A stretch of 64,000 nt of DNA from Serratia liquefaciens (GCF_027594825.1 NZ_CP088930.1:1859019-1923018), one strand, 5' to 3'; shown: positions 41,513 to 50,738, numbered from the stretch's first letter. Numbers and translations: made by a program. Notes: generated by a model not told the origin, from the letters alone.

Positions 41513-41528
41513 AGGATGTATGACAGAT

Positions 41529-42548
41529 ATGGCTACCATAAAGGATGTTGCCAGGCTGGCGGGTGTTTCCGTGGCCACGGTATCCCGCGTAATAAACAAT
41601 TCTCCCAAGGCCAGCGAAGGCTCACGCACCGCCGTGCTGGCCGCGATGGAACAACTGCAGTATCACCCAAACGCCAATGCCCGCGCGCTGGCACAGCAAT
41701 CGACCGAAACGCTCGGGCTGATCGTTTCCGACGTGTCCGATCCTTTCTTTGGTGCCATGGTTAAAGCCGTGGAACAGGTGGCCTATGCCACCCACAATTT
41801 TCTGCTGATTGGCAACGGTTACCACGAGGCGGAAAAAGAGCGTCAGGCGATTGAACAGCTGGTACGCCACCGTTGTGCCGCACTGGTGGTACATGCCAAA
41901 AAGCTGACCGACCGTGAGTTAAGCGGATGGATGCAGCAGATCCCGGGCATGGTGCTGATTAACCGCACCCTGCCCGGCTTTGAATCGCGCTGCGTGGCGC
42001 TCGACGATCGCTACGGTGCCTGGCTGGCGACCCGCCACCTGATCCAACAGGGGCATCAGCGTATTGCCATCATCTGCTCCACCCACCAGATTTCCGACGC
42101 GGCGGACCGCCTGCAGGGCTATCTCGATGCGTTGCAGGAGCATGGCATTGCGGTAGATGAAAGACTGATTGCCTACGGCGAGCCAGACGAGATTGGCGGC
42201 GAACAGGCGATGACCGAGCTGCTCGGGCGCGGTAAAAACTTCACCGCGGTCACCTGCTACAACGACTCGATGGCCGCCGGCGCCCTTTCGGTGCTCAGCG
42301 ACAACAGTGTGGATGTACCGGGCCAGATGTCGCTGATTGGTTTCGATGACGTGCTGATTTCACGTTACCTGCGCCCACGCCTGACCACCATCCGCTATCC
42401 GGTGGTGGCGATGGCAACCCAGGCGGCCGAACTGGCGCTGGCGCTGGCCAACAACCAGCCGCTGCCGGAGATCACCAACATGTTCAGCCCGACGCTGGTG
42501 CGTCGCCATTCGGTGGCCAGCATCAATAACGTTTACGAGCAGAACTAG
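41529..42548 (+). CDS. galR: Galactose repressor GalR
   Basis: A 339-residue LacI-family repressor. The N-terminal helix-turn-helix is ATIKDVARLAGVSVATVSRVINNSPKAS (identical in pattern to E. coli GalR), with the hinge region YHPNANARALAQQ and the sugar-binding domain (LIVSDVSDPFFGAMVKAVEQVAY; IGFDDVLISRYLRPRLTTIRYP). It represses the gal regulon in the absence of galactose. The ATG at 41529 gives MATIKDVA as in E. coli; an in-frame ATG at 41520 is closer to the AGGA and may be used. The stop shares the tetramer CTAG with the convergent acetyltransferase gene. Confidence 0.95.
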   Translation: MATIKDVARLAGVSVATVSRVINNSPKASEGSRTAVLAAMEQLQYHPNANARALAQQSTETLGLIVSDVSDPFFGAMVKAVEQVAYATHNFLLIGNGYHEAEKERQAIEQLVRHRCAALVVHAKKLTDRELSGWMQQIPGMVLINRTLPGFESRCVALDDRYGAWLATRHLIQQGHQRIAIICSTHQISDAADRLQGYLDALQEHGIAVDERLIAYGEPDEIGGEQAMTELLGRGKNFTAVTCYNDSMAAGALSVLSDNSVDVPGQMSLIGFDDVLISRYLRPRLTTIRYPVVAMATQAAELALALANNQPLPEITNMFSPTLVRRHSVASINNVYEQN

Positions 42549-43000
42549 ATCAACGCCCGGTGATACAGCCGCACCGAGCGGTCGGGGTAATCCAGCGCAT
42601 CACCGATGTAGCGCCAACCGTGGTGCTCATAGTAACCGCTGAAATCGCTGTACAGATAAAGCTCGCTGAAACCGGCGCGCCGGCCAAAGTCTTGCACATG
42701 CTGCTGCAACCGCAGCCCCAGACCGCTGCCGCGCTGGCTTTCATCGACATACAGGGCCGCCAGCCAGGGCGTCAAATCCTGACGGCTGATCAGATCGCAG
42801 CGCCATAAGCCGACGGTACCGACCAATTTGTCGTCTTGCAGGGCGATAAAGGTGATGGGCAAATCTGCCCCGTGCATTCCGCTGTCCACCACGCTGGCAA
42901 AAAAGGCGCGGCTGTTTTCGCTGCCGAATGCCTGCCACAGCCAGTCAATCACCTGACCGCGATGCTGCGGATAATCCGTCAGAAGCTTAATTTCAAACAT
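42545..43000 (-). CDS. GNAT-family N-acetyltransferase
   Basis: A 151-residue GNAT protein. The acetyl-CoA loop is in YVDESQRGSGLGLRLQQHV (about 88-106), preceded by the beta-strand PWLAALYV and followed by the ELYLYSDFSGYYEHHGWRYIGD motif B. The substrate is unknown. It is convergent with galR, sharing CTAG for both stops, and no terminator is seen between them. E. coli has no such gene here, so it belongs to the block inserted between galR and lysA. Confidence 0.85.
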   Translation of the reverse strand: MFEIKLLTDYPQHRGQVIDWLWQAFGSENSRAFFASVVDSGMHGADLPITFIALQDDKLVGTVGLWRCDLISRQDLTPWLAALYVDESQRGSGLGLRLQQHVQDFGRRAGFSELYLYSDFSGYYEHHGWRYIGDALDYPDRSVRLYHRALI

Positions 43001-43151
43001 GCCTTCCCTCCAGTTCCGTTGCCTGGGATCAGTCTACGGACGTTGCGCCACAACGCAATCCCGGCGAAAAAATCCCACGCAGCCAAGGGGTAAGCCTATG
43101 CTAGACTGAGCGTTATTTGCCACAGCGGATGTTGAAAGGGGTAAGCCACTG

Positions 43152-44162
43152 ATGATCACCATGTTGGATGTTTCCATTCGCGCGGGGGTATCCAAAGCCA
43201 CGGTTTCACGCGTGTTAAATGGCACCGGCCAGGTGAAAAAGAGCACCCGCGATGCGGTGTTCAAGGCCATGGACGATTTGGGTTACCGCCCGAACTTCCT
43301 CGCCCAGTCGCTGGCAAACAAAAGCTCCAACAGCATTGGGCTGGTCGTTTCCAATTTCGACGGCCCCTACTTCGGGCGCCTGCTTCGCCGCGCAGCCAAG
43401 CTGATCGAGGCCAGCGGCAAACACCTGATTGTGACCGACGGCCACGACACGCCGGAAGATGAACTGCAGGCGGTACAGCTGCTGGCGGATCGCCGCTGTG
43501 ACGCCATTATCCTGTATACCCGTTTCATGTCAGAAACTGCACTGATGAAGCTGCTGGACAGCCTGCCGGTGCCGATCATGGTGATCAACCGGGATCTGCC
43601 ACAGGCGCGCGCACGCTGCGTGTTCTTCGAACAGCAAAAGGCGGCCTTCCATGCGGTGGATTATCTGATTCGGCAGGGGCATCGCGACATCGCCTGCATA
43701 ACCGGCCCCATCGCCACGCCCACCGCACAGGCGCGGCTGGCGGGTTATCAACAAGCATTGGAGCAGCACCATATTGCCTTCAATGACGCCCGCGTGGCCT
43801 ACGGTGACAGCAGCGTGCAAAGCGGATATCAGGGCACCCGGCGTTTGCTGGCCGAGAATATCGATTTCAGCGCGCTGTTCGCCTGCAACGACGACATGGC
43901 GGTCGGCGCGATGAAGGCGCTGCACGATGCGGGCAAACGCCTGCCGCAGGATGTCTCACTGTTCGGCTTTGACGACGAGCCCAGCGCCGCCTATTTGCAG
44001 CCTGCGCTGTCCACCGTTTATCTGCCGATCGACGTGATGATCGAAGCCGCCATCAGCCAGGCTTTTCGTCTGATCAATGGGGAAGACACACAGCCACTCA
44101 CCCCGTTCACCGGCGAACTGCGGCTGCGTGAATCGGTGCTCCCCGGGCCTTACGCCGACTGA
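43152..44162 (+). CDS. LacI-family transcriptional regulator (AscG-like)
   Basis: A 336-residue LacI-type regulator. The N-terminal MITMLDVSIRAGVSKATVSRVLNGTGQVKK resembles E. coli AscG (MMTMLEVAKRAGVSKATVSRVL), and the sugar-binding domain has MVINRDLPQARARCVFFEQ and LFGFDDEPSAAYLQPALSTVYLP. Ligand and targets are unknown. There is no neighbouring sugar operon, so it must act in trans or is a remnant. AAGGGG precedes the ATG by about ten bases. Confidence 0.85.
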   Translation: MITMLDVSIRAGVSKATVSRVLNGTGQVKKSTRDAVFKAMDDLGYRPNFLAQSLANKSSNSIGLVVSNFDGPYFGRLLRRAAKLIEASGKHLIVTDGHDTPEDELQAVQLLADRRCDAIILYTRFMSETALMKLLDSLPVPIMVINRDLPQARARCVFFEQQKAAFHAVDYLIRQGHRDIACITGPIATPTAQARLAGYQQALEQHHIAFNDARVAYGDSSVQSGYQGTRRLLAENIDFSALFACNDDMAVGAMKALHDAGKRLPQDVSLFGFDDEPSAAYLQPALSTVYLPIDVMIEAAISQAFRLINGEDTQPLTPFTGELRLRESVLPGPYAD

Positions 44163-44242
44163 TCCCACAGGCGCTGTCGCTGATTGCGCGCCGCGCCGCA
44201 TATCCTCCACTACGATTTCCCTTGCCTGCCACTTAGCCGCAT

Positions 44243-44288
44243 ATTGTCACAACAATAGCCTTTACGCTATATAGCATTAAAGCTATAT
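44243..44288. promoter_or_regulatory. Operator/promoter of the toxin-antitoxin operon
   Basis: Short inverted repeats sit directly before the toxin gene: ATTGT/ACAAT with a four-base gap (44243-44256) and the perfect palindrome GCTATATAGC (44266-44275), followed by the half-site AGCTATAT (44281-44288). TATA-type -10 elements overlap them. This is the expected layout for autoregulation by the HTH antitoxin. Confidence 0.6.
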
Positions 44289-44300
44289 TTGGAGCGTAAC

Positions 44301-44645
44301 ATGTGGCAGGTCGTAACCGTCAAGCGATTCGACAACTGGTTTTTATCATTAAACAGCGATCAACAAAAAAGCCTGTTGGTGGGCATCTTTAAACTTCAGG
44401 AATTTGGCCCTTTGCTGGCGCGTCCTCATGCCGATACGCTACACCACAACGGTCAAATACAGCATCTGAAAGAGTTGCGCATTCAGCATCGCGGTCGTCC
44501 GTTTCGGGTTTTCTTCACCTTCGACCCACAACGACAAGCGGTCCTGCTTTGCGGCGGCGATAAAACTGGCGACAAACGCTTCTATCAGCGACTGTTGCCC
44601 ATCGCTGCCAGTAAGTTTTCACATTATTTGGCAACCCAGAGGTAA
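44301..44645 (+). CDS. RelE/HigB-type toxin of a type II toxin-antitoxin pair
   Basis: A 114-residue protein of the Gp49/HigB-like family. The pattern LKELRIQHRGRPFRVFFTFDPQRQAVLLCGGDKTGDKRFY is typical of these ribosome-dependent mRNA interferases. The ATG at 44301 with GGAG six bases upstream is used; an earlier TTG at 44289 is unlikely. Toxin-first order and a five-base gap to the HTH gene match HigBA systems. Catalytic activity is not tested by sequence. Confidence 0.85.
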   Translation: MWQVVTVKRFDNWFLSLNSDQQKSLLVGIFKLQEFGPLLARPHADTLHHNGQIQHLKELRIQHRGRPFRVFFTFDPQRQAVLLCGGDKTGDKRFYQRLLPIAASKFSHYLATQR

Positions 44646-44650
44646 CGCAT

Positions 44651-44953
44651 ATGGCTAAGCCTTTAGCAAACCTGATCGAAAAGCTTGACCCCGCCGTAGT
44701 TAAAGCAGCGAGGCAAAAAGCAGACAAAGAAATTTTTGAACTGCGGCTGGCAATGCTGCGGGAAGAACTGGCAGTGTCCCAGGTGGAACTGGCGAAACGA
44801 CTGGGCATCAGCCAGCCTTCGGTCGCCAATCTGGAAAAGCGTGGTAGCGAAATTAAACTCTCTTCACTGAAGCGCTACATCGAAGCCATGGGCGGCACAC
44901 TTTCGCTGGAGGTCCAACTGCCCAACGGTCAGCATCGACGGATGACGTTGTGA
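44651..44953 (+). CDS. HigA-type XRE-family antitoxin
   Basis: A 100-residue protein with a helix-turn-helix in LAVSQVELAKRLGISQPSVANLEKRGSEIKLSSLKRYIEAMGG (about 42-83). The N-terminal helix (IEKLDPAVVKAARQKADKEI) is probably the toxin-binding part. It has its own ribosome-binding site (AGAGG). It would neutralise the toxin and repress the operon. The next gene, lysA, is convergent. Confidence 0.87.
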   Translation: MAKPLANLIEKLDPAVVKAARQKADKEIFELRLAMLREELAVSQVELAKRLGISQPSVANLEKRGSEIKLSSLKRYIEAMGGTLSLEVQLPNGQHRRMTL

Positions 44954-44955
44954 GA

Positions 44956-44980
44956 CGGGCGCAGTTTTGAACTGCGCCCG
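44956..44980. terminator. Hairpin between antitoxin and lysA
   Basis: CGGGCGCAG/CTGCGCCCG with a seven-base loop, between the two convergent stops. It has no T run but repeats the stem of the argA terminator. Confidence 0.6.
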
Positions 44981-44986
44981 AAGCGA

Positions 44987-46249
44987 TCAGATCAGTTCCA
45001 ACGCAATCAGCTCTTCAATAGTTTGGCGACGACGGATCAAACGAGGCTCGCCGTTCTCAAACAGCACTTCCGGCAGCAGCGGGCGGCTATTGTAGTTTGA
45101 AGACATAGAAGCGCCATAAGCACCGGTGTCATGGAACACCAGATAATCGCCGACCTGCACCGGCGGCAGCTCGCGGGTTTCAATGCCGCCACCGGCCTGC
45201 TGGGTAAAGACGTCTCCGGATTCGCACAGCGGTCCGGCAATCACGGTTTCACGCAGTGGCTGGTGTTCGGTATCGCGCCCCTCGGCCGGCAGCAGGGAAA
45301 TATGGTGGTAGCTGCCGTACATCGCCGGGCGCATCAAATCATTAAAACCGGCATCCACCAGCACAAAGTGCCGGCTGCCCATGTCTTTCACTGCACGTAC
45401 CTCGGCGACCAGCACACCGGCTTCCGCCATCAGGAAACGACCCGGTTCGATCTCCAGCTTCACCGGATGACCCAAATGTGCGGCAATACGCTCGCGGGCG
45501 CTGTTCCACAGGCCAAAATAGTGTTCGGTATCAATCGCCTCTTCGCCGTACTGATAGGGGATCGACAGCCCGCCTCCGGCAGAAATCGCACTGATGTCCT
45601 GGCCGAGGTCGATCACCTGTTGCACCATGGCATCGCAAACTCGTTCCAAATGCTGGTAGTCCACGCCCGAACCGATATGCATATGCACGCCAATCAGCTT
45701 CAGACCGTATTGCTGAATTTTTTCCACCGCCTGCGGTAAGTCGGCATACCAAATACCGTGCTTGCTGTTCTCGCCGCCGGTATTGGTTTTCTGGCTGTGA
45801 CCGTGACCGAAGCCTGGGTTGATGCGCAGCCACACCGGATGCCCGGCAGAGACCTGTCCCAGCTGTTCCAGCATGTCGATAGAACCGACGTTGACCGGGA
45901 TTTTCAATTCGCTTACGCGCGCCAGAGTCGCATGATCCAGCACATCGGCGGTAAACACGATTTCGCTGGGTTCGCCGCCAGGCTGAAAACCGGCCTGCAA
46001 CGCACGTTCAATCTCGCCTAACGACACCGAATCCACCTTGACGCCCTGTTCACGCATCAGGCGCAGAATATGAATATTCGAGCAGGCCTTCTGGGCAAAA
46101 CGGATCACGTCAAAATGACGCAGTTGGCTGATACGCTCACTGATGATTGCGGCGTCATAGGCCCATACCGGGCAACCAAAACGCTGTGGCAAAGCCAACA
46201 GGTTAGCGGCGTTAAGAGCGGTAGAAGTGTCGTTCAGTGCGCGTGGCAT
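44987..46249 (-). CDS. lysA: Diaminopimelate decarboxylase LysA
   Basis: A 420-residue fold-type III PLP enzyme that turns meso-diaminopimelate into L-lysine, the last step of lysine synthesis. The PLP lysine is K54 in RFAQKACSN, HMHIGSGVDY carries the His that stacks on PLP, and GPLCESGDVF carries the active-site cysteine. The ATG at 46249 gives MPRALNDTST, matching the 420-residue E. coli protein; the longer open frame is not needed. It is divergent from its activator lysR. Confidence 0.97.
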   Translation of the reverse strand: MPRALNDTSTALNAANLLALPQRFGCPVWAYDAAIISERISQLRHFDVIRFAQKACSNIHILRLMREQGVKVDSVSLGEIERALQAGFQPGGEPSEIVFTADVLDHATLARVSELKIPVNVGSIDMLEQLGQVSAGHPVWLRINPGFGHGHSQKTNTGGENSKHGIWYADLPQAVEKIQQYGLKLIGVHMHIGSGVDYQHLERVCDAMVQQVIDLGQDISAISAGGGLSIPYQYGEEAIDTEHYFGLWNSARERIAAHLGHPVKLEIEPGRFLMAEAGVLVAEVRAVKDMGSRHFVLVDAGFNDLMRPAMYGSYHHISLLPAEGRDTEHQPLRETVIAGPLCESGDVFTQQAGGGIETRELPPVQVGDYLVFHDTGAYGASMSSNYNSRPLLPEVLFENGEPRLIRRRQTIEELIALELI

Positions 46250-46375
46250 AGTGATGTTCCCGGTTCGAAAATGGTATGGCATCAATAGTGCCGCACTCTT
46301 TCTCGGTTGGAAAATATCTATTTAGCCAGAGTCTATTCATTTATGATATGGCTTTGTTCATGATGGAATCAGCCG

Positions 46376-47299
46376 ATGCACGCGATAACCCTGCGCCAGA
46401 TTGAAATTTTCTATGCGGTGATGACAACCGGCAACCTGACCGAAGCCGCCGCGCTGCTGCAAACATCGCAGCCCACCGTCAGCCGCGAGCTGGCGCGCTT
46501 CGAGAAACTGATCCAACTGCAGTTGTTCGAACGGGTGCGCGGGCGGTTATCCCCCACGGTGCAGGGCCTGCGGTTGTTAGAAGAGGTTCAACGTTCCTAT
46601 TACGGTTTGGATCGTATCGTCAATGCCGCCGCCGGTATCCGCCAGTTTCAGCAGGCGCAGCTTTCGATTGCCTGCCTGCCGGTATTTTCACAGTCGCTGC
46701 TGCCGGCGGTGTGCAAACCCTTTATCGATCGCTATCCGGAAGTCAGCTTCAGCGTGATACCGCAGGAGTCGCCGCTGCTGGAAGAGTGGTTATCGGCGCA
46801 GCGCCACGATTTGGGCCTGACGGAAAATACCCTGACCCCGGCGGGCACCGAGCGAATGACCTTGATGACGCTGAACGAGGTGTGTGTCTTGCCGGCCGGG
46901 CATCCGCTGCTGGCGAAAAAGCGGCTGACGCCGCAGGATTTTGCCGGGCAAAACTTTATCAGCCTGTCGAACACCGACAGCTATCGCCAACTGCTGGATT
47001 CGCTGTTCAGTGAGGAAGGCGTTGACCGCCGCCTGGTGATGGAAACCCACAGCGCAGCGTCGGTCTGCGCCATGGTAAAAGCGGGCGTGGGGGTATCGAT
47101 AGTCAATCCGCTAACGGCGCTGGACTACGCCAGCAACGGCGTGCACGTGCGGCCGTTCAGCATTGACGTGCCCTTTACCGTTAGCCTGATCCGGCCGCTG
47201 CACCGCCCGTCGTCGGCGCTGGTCACGGCCTTTACTCAACATTTGCAGCAGCAGGCACAAACGCTGCCCGCTCGTCTGGCCGCCGTAATTACGCGCTAG
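46376..47299 (+). CDS. lysR: LysR, activator of lysA
   Basis: A 307-residue founding-type LysR regulator. The HTH is LTEAAALLQTSQPTVSRELARFEK (about 21-44). The effector domain keeps LSIACLPVFSQSLLP, PQESPLLEEWLSAQRHDLGL and ETHSAASVCAMVKAGVGVSIVNPLTALDYA, near-identical to E. coli LysR. It activates lysA when diaminopimelate accumulates and is repressed by lysine. The 126-base divergent region with lysA should hold its sites. The last codons overlap a convergent MFS gene by 11 bases. Confidence 0.95.
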   Translation: MHAITLRQIEIFYAVMTTGNLTEAAALLQTSQPTVSRELARFEKLIQLQLFERVRGRLSPTVQGLRLLEEVQRSYYGLDRIVNAAAGIRQFQQAQLSIACLPVFSQSLLPAVCKPFIDRYPEVSFSVIPQESPLLEEWLSAQRHDLGLTENTLTPAGTERMTLMTLNEVCVLPAGHPLLAKKRLTPQDFAGQNFISLSNTDSYRQLLDSLFSEEGVDRRLVMETHSAASVCAMVKAGVGVSIVNPLTALDYASNGVHVRPFSIDVPFTVSLIRPLHRPSSALVTAFTQHLQQQAQTLPARLAAVITR

Positions 47300-48443
47300 C
47301 CGGCCGCTTGGCGCGGCTAAACGTCACCAGACACAGCACCAGCCCGAGCAGCGCGATCCCCGCTGCTGCCAGCGGTACGCTGGTCAAGCCCAGCCCCTGA
47401 GCGATCACCACACCGCCGACCCAGGCGCCGATGGCATTGCCGACGTTGAATGCGGCAATGTTCAGCGTTGACACCAGGTTGGGGGCCTTTTTACCGTAGG
47501 TCACCACGTTGATTTGCAGCGCCGGCACGGCGGCGAACGCCGCGGCGGCCCACAGGAACAGGGTAATTTCTGCCGGCACCATCGAATGGCTGGTCCAGCT
47601 GAACAAGGCCGCAAAGCAGGCGATCACCAGGAAAGTGCAGGTCAGCGTCAATGGCAAGCGCCAGTCCGCCAGACGCCCGCCCAGGATATTGCCCAGCGTC
47701 AGGCCAACGCCCATCAGCAGTAGCGTCCAGCTGACGCCATGGGAGGAAACGCCGGTCACCTCGGTCAACAGCGGGGCTATATAGGTAAACAGCGCGAACA
47801 TCGATGCGGCAAAGGCCACGGTCATCAGCAACGACAGCCAAATACCGCCGCCACGCAGCGCCCCCAGCTCTTTTTTCAGATCGGTCGGTGCCTCATCCTT
47901 CACGCTGGGCAGCTTGCTGTACAGCGCCAGCAGAGAGAACACGCCAATCACCGCCACCGCCCAAAACGTCGAACGCCAACCCAGCGCCTGACCCAAAGCC
48001 GTGCCTAGCGGGACGCCGAGCACGTTCGCCAGCGTCAGACCGGTAAACATCAACGCCACCGCCGAAGCCCGGCGGTTTGGCGGCACCAGATTGGCCGCAA
48101 CGACCGCGCCGATGCCGAAGAAGGCGCCGTGGCACAAAGCGGTGATAATGCGCGCCAGCATCAGGAAGTCATAGCTGTACCCCAGGGCGCACATAATATT
48201 GCCAAAGATGAAAATCACCATCAGCAGCAACAGCGTTTTTTTGCGCGGCAGCTTCGCGGTCAGCAAGGCCATGATGGGTGCACCGATAGCCACGCCAAGG
48301 GCATAGCCGCTGATCAGCCAGCCGGCAGAAGGAATGGAGACCTGCAGATCTCCCGCCACTTCAGGCAGCAGCCCCATGATCACAAACTCGGTGGTGCCGA
48401 TAGCGAATGCACTTAATGCCAGTGCGAGCAGAGAAACAGGCAT
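47289..48443 (-). CDS. MFS efflux transporter, YdhP/AraJ type (DHA1)
   Basis: A 384-residue, 12-helix drug:H+ antiporter-family protein. The start MPVSLLALALSAFAIGTTEFVIMGLLPEVAGDLQVSIPSAGWLISGYALGV is the AraJ/YdhP signature, and GRLADWRLPL and AFNVGNAIGAWVGG follow. Substrate unknown. It overlaps lysR tail-to-tail and has no co-directional partner. From here onward the order no longer follows E. coli. Confidence 0.85.
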   Translation of the reverse strand: MPVSLLALALSAFAIGTTEFVIMGLLPEVAGDLQVSIPSAGWLISGYALGVAIGAPIMALLTAKLPRKKTLLLLMVIFIFGNIMCALGYSYDFLMLARIITALCHGAFFGIGAVVAANLVPPNRRASAVALMFTGLTLANVLGVPLGTALGQALGWRSTFWAVAVIGVFSLLALYSKLPSVKDEAPTDLKKELGALRGGGIWLSLLMTVAFAASMFALFTYIAPLLTEVTGVSSHGVSWTLLLMGVGLTLGNILGGRLADWRLPLTLTCTFLVIACFAALFSWTSHSMVPAEITLFLWAAAAFAAVPALQINVVTYGKKAPNLVSTLNIAAFNVGNAIGAWVGGVVIAQGLGLTSVPLAAAGIALLGLVLCLVTFSRAKRPASA

Positions 48444-48759
48444 GCGGAAAGCTCCCAGTCAACAAAGCCCCGGTGTCAGGCACGCGGGGCCGGTAAAAAC
48501 ACATAAAATTGACGGGCAGCCCGGCAGGCTGCCCGCGAAAAGGGTCAGAGAGGGTGTTCAAAGAGCGGGGCTAACTGCTTAACCCTATAATTATTAAGTC
48601 TTATTCACGCTTTTCACGTTACAGAAATAGCACGCCGTCCCGCGTAAAAACCAGTGGCAAAACGGCCGCTGCGCACAAAAAGCCATGCCTGGCCCGCTAA
48701 CTGGTTGAATGCGCTGATGATGAAAAATGTGTGAAAATGTTGCTAGTGTGTTAACGCCA
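48444..48759. other. Non-coding gap with one strong hairpin
   Basis: The stretch before the MFS start holds CGGGCAGCC/GGCTGCCCG with a five-base loop (48513-48535). It has no adjacent T run. The rest is AT-richer sequence that probably includes the MFS promoter. No coding frame is convincing. Confidence 0.5.
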
Positions 48760-49668
48760 TCAGCGCAGCGTTGCCTGCCAGTCCGGATCCCTGGCAAACC
48801 ACTCCACCAAGAAGTCCAACATCGTCCGCAACGTCGCCGGCATCTGGCGGCGTGAGGTATAGATACCGTAAATCCCCATCGACTGCGGCCGATAGTCCGG
48901 CAGCAGTTCAATCAGTTCGCCACTGGCCAGCAACGGAGCCGCCGAGTAGTAAGGCTGCATGGAGATGCCGGCTCCCTGCACCGTGCCCGCCATCAACACC
49001 ACCGACTCATTGGCGCTCAGGTTGCCGCTGACCGCGACCGCCGATTTCACCCCCTGAAGGTCAAAATGCCACAGGCTTTTACCGAAGTAGGAGTAGGTCA
49101 GGCAGTTATGCAGCGCCAAATCCTGCGGGTGGCGCGGGGTGCCGTGCGCCGCCAGATAGGCCGGGGAGGCGCAGACCACGGAGGCGCAGGATGACAACGG
49201 CCGGGCGATCAGATTGGGATCCAGCTCATTGGTGATGCGCAGCGCCAGATCGATACGCTCCTCCACCAGATTTACCGTGCGATTATTCATTTGCAGATCC
49301 ACCGCAACCTGCGGATGACGTTTCAGGTACTGCGCCACCGCGCCTACCAACGCCGTCTGGCCCAGCGACTGCGAACAGGTAATACGCAACAGGCCGCGCA
49401 GTTCGTCGCTCTGCTCTCCTTCGACCAAATCAATCTCACCCGCCAGCGCCAGCATCTGTCGACACCGTTCCAGAGTACGCTCACCGGCGTCAGTCAGACT
49501 AAGCTTACGGGTAGTGCGATGCAGCAAACGCGCGCCGGCCCATTGCTCCATCTGAGCCAGGTAGCGCGTCACCATCGCCCGCGACATTTCCAACGTTTCC
49601 GCAGCGGCAATCATGCTGCCACGGTCAACGATGGTGATAAAAACCTCAGCTGCGGTAATGCGATCCAT
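48760..49668 (-). CDS. LysR-family regulator divergent from the MBL-fold gene
   Basis: A 302-residue LysR regulator of the large CrgA/DmlR-like subgroup. The HTH is GSMIAAAETLEMSRAMVTRYLAQMEQW (about 17-43), with TTRKLSLTDAGERTLERCRQ after it and NLVEERIDLALRI in the effector domain. It is divergent from the exported MBL-fold protein across a 108-base gap, the classical arrangement in which a LysR regulator controls its neighbour. Ligand unknown. Confidence 0.87.
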   Translation of the reverse strand: MDRITAAEVFITIVDRGSMIAAAETLEMSRAMVTRYLAQMEQWAGARLLHRTTRKLSLTDAGERTLERCRQMLALAGEIDLVEGEQSDELRGLLRITCSQSLGQTALVGAVAQYLKRHPQVAVDLQMNNRTVNLVEERIDLALRITNELDPNLIARPLSSCASVVCASPAYLAAHGTPRHPQDLALHNCLTYSYFGKSLWHFDLQGVKSAVAVSGNLSANESVVLMAGTVQGAGISMQPYYSAAPLLASGELIELLPDYRPQSMGIYGIYTSRRQMPATLRTMLDFLVEWFARDPDWQATLR

Positions 49669-49776
49669 GATTCGTCCGATTTACGCAATGAATAATTGCT
49701 CATTATCTGGTTTTTCTATCGCTTTATGCAACCTAACATCTGTACAACATTAATCGCACCCCAAGGACCTCTGCCC

Positions 49777-50661
49777 ATGTTTAAGAAATCATTGTTGACC
49801 CTGGCTTTTGCCGGCATCGCCACCGTAAGCACCTACGCCACCGCCGCCAATACCCTGACGATGGAAGTGTATAACCCAGGTGAGAAAAGCGTGTTCCCGG
49901 TGTCCTCCGAAATCATCAGCGGTAAAAACGAAGTCGCGCTGATCGACGCCCAGTTCCAACGCAACGACGCCGAAGCGCTGGTGAACAAGATCAAAGCGAC
50001 CGGCAAGAAGCTGACAACCGTTTACATCAGCCATTCGGATCCGGATTTCTATTTTGGTCTGGACGTCATTAAAGCGGCGTTCCCGGAAGCTAAAATCATC
50101 GCGTCACCAGGTACCATCGAAGAAATCAACGCCACCAAAGACGGCAAAGTGGCGTACTGGGGCCCTATCCTGAAGGACAATGCACCGAAAGCGGTGGTGG
50201 TGCCTCAGGCGTTGCAGGGTGACAGCTTCACCGTAGACGGCCAGAAAGTGGAAGTGAAAGGCCTGACCGGCCCGACGCCGGAACGTACCTACGTGTGGAT
50301 CCCAGCGCTGAAAGCGGTAGTCGGCGGTGTGCCGGTCGCCGGTGACAATATCCATCCGTGGATTGCCGATAACCAGACCGTTGAATCCCGCGCGCACTGG
50401 CAGCAAACGCTGGAAGGCATCAAGGCGCTGAAACCTAAAGTCGTGGTCCCTGGTCATTTCCTGCCGGGCGCAGACCAGACGCTGAAATCCGTGACCTTTA
50501 CCCAGAACTACCTGACCACGCTGGAAGCTGAGCTGCCGAAAGCCAAAGACTCTGCGGAGCTGGTGGCGGCAATGAAAAAGCATTACCCGAACCTGAAAGA
50601 CGAATCGAGCCTGGAACTGAGCGCCAAAGTGCTGAAAGGCGAAATGAAGTGGCCGCAATAA
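49777..50661 (+). CDS. Exported MBL-fold protein with non-canonical metal site
   Basis: A 294-residue protein with a Sec signal peptide (MFKKSLLTLAFAGIATVSTYATAA). The core has metallo-beta-lactamase-fold spacing (NEVALIDAQF ... TTVYISHSDPDFYFGLDVIKAAFPEAKIIASPGT ... VAGDNIHPW ... VVVPGHFLPG). The usual HxHxDH metal motif is replaced by HSDPDF, so at least two normal ligands are absent. It may bind one metal, another metal, or act non-hydrolytically. The ATG at 49777 follows CCAAGGA. It is controlled, by inference, by the divergent LysR and followed by a DsbA-like gene 77 bases on. Confidence 0.8.
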   Translation: MFKKSLLTLAFAGIATVSTYATAANTLTMEVYNPGEKSVFPVSSEIISGKNEVALIDAQFQRNDAEALVNKIKATGKKLTTVYISHSDPDFYFGLDVIKAAFPEAKIIASPGTIEEINATKDGKVAYWGPILKDNAPKAVVVPQALQGDSFTVDGQKVEVKGLTGPTPERTYVWIPALKAVVGGVPVAGDNIHPWIADNQTVESRAHWQQTLEGIKALKPKVVVPGHFLPGADQTLKSVTFTQNYLTTLEAELPKAKDSAELVAAMKKHYPNLKDESSLELSAKVLKGEMKWPQ

Positions 50662-50738
50662 GCGCGCTGATACACACAGGCTAAGGCCTTATCGCTACCC
50701 GCCCGCCACCTGGCCGGCGGGTAAAACGAGGAATAAAC

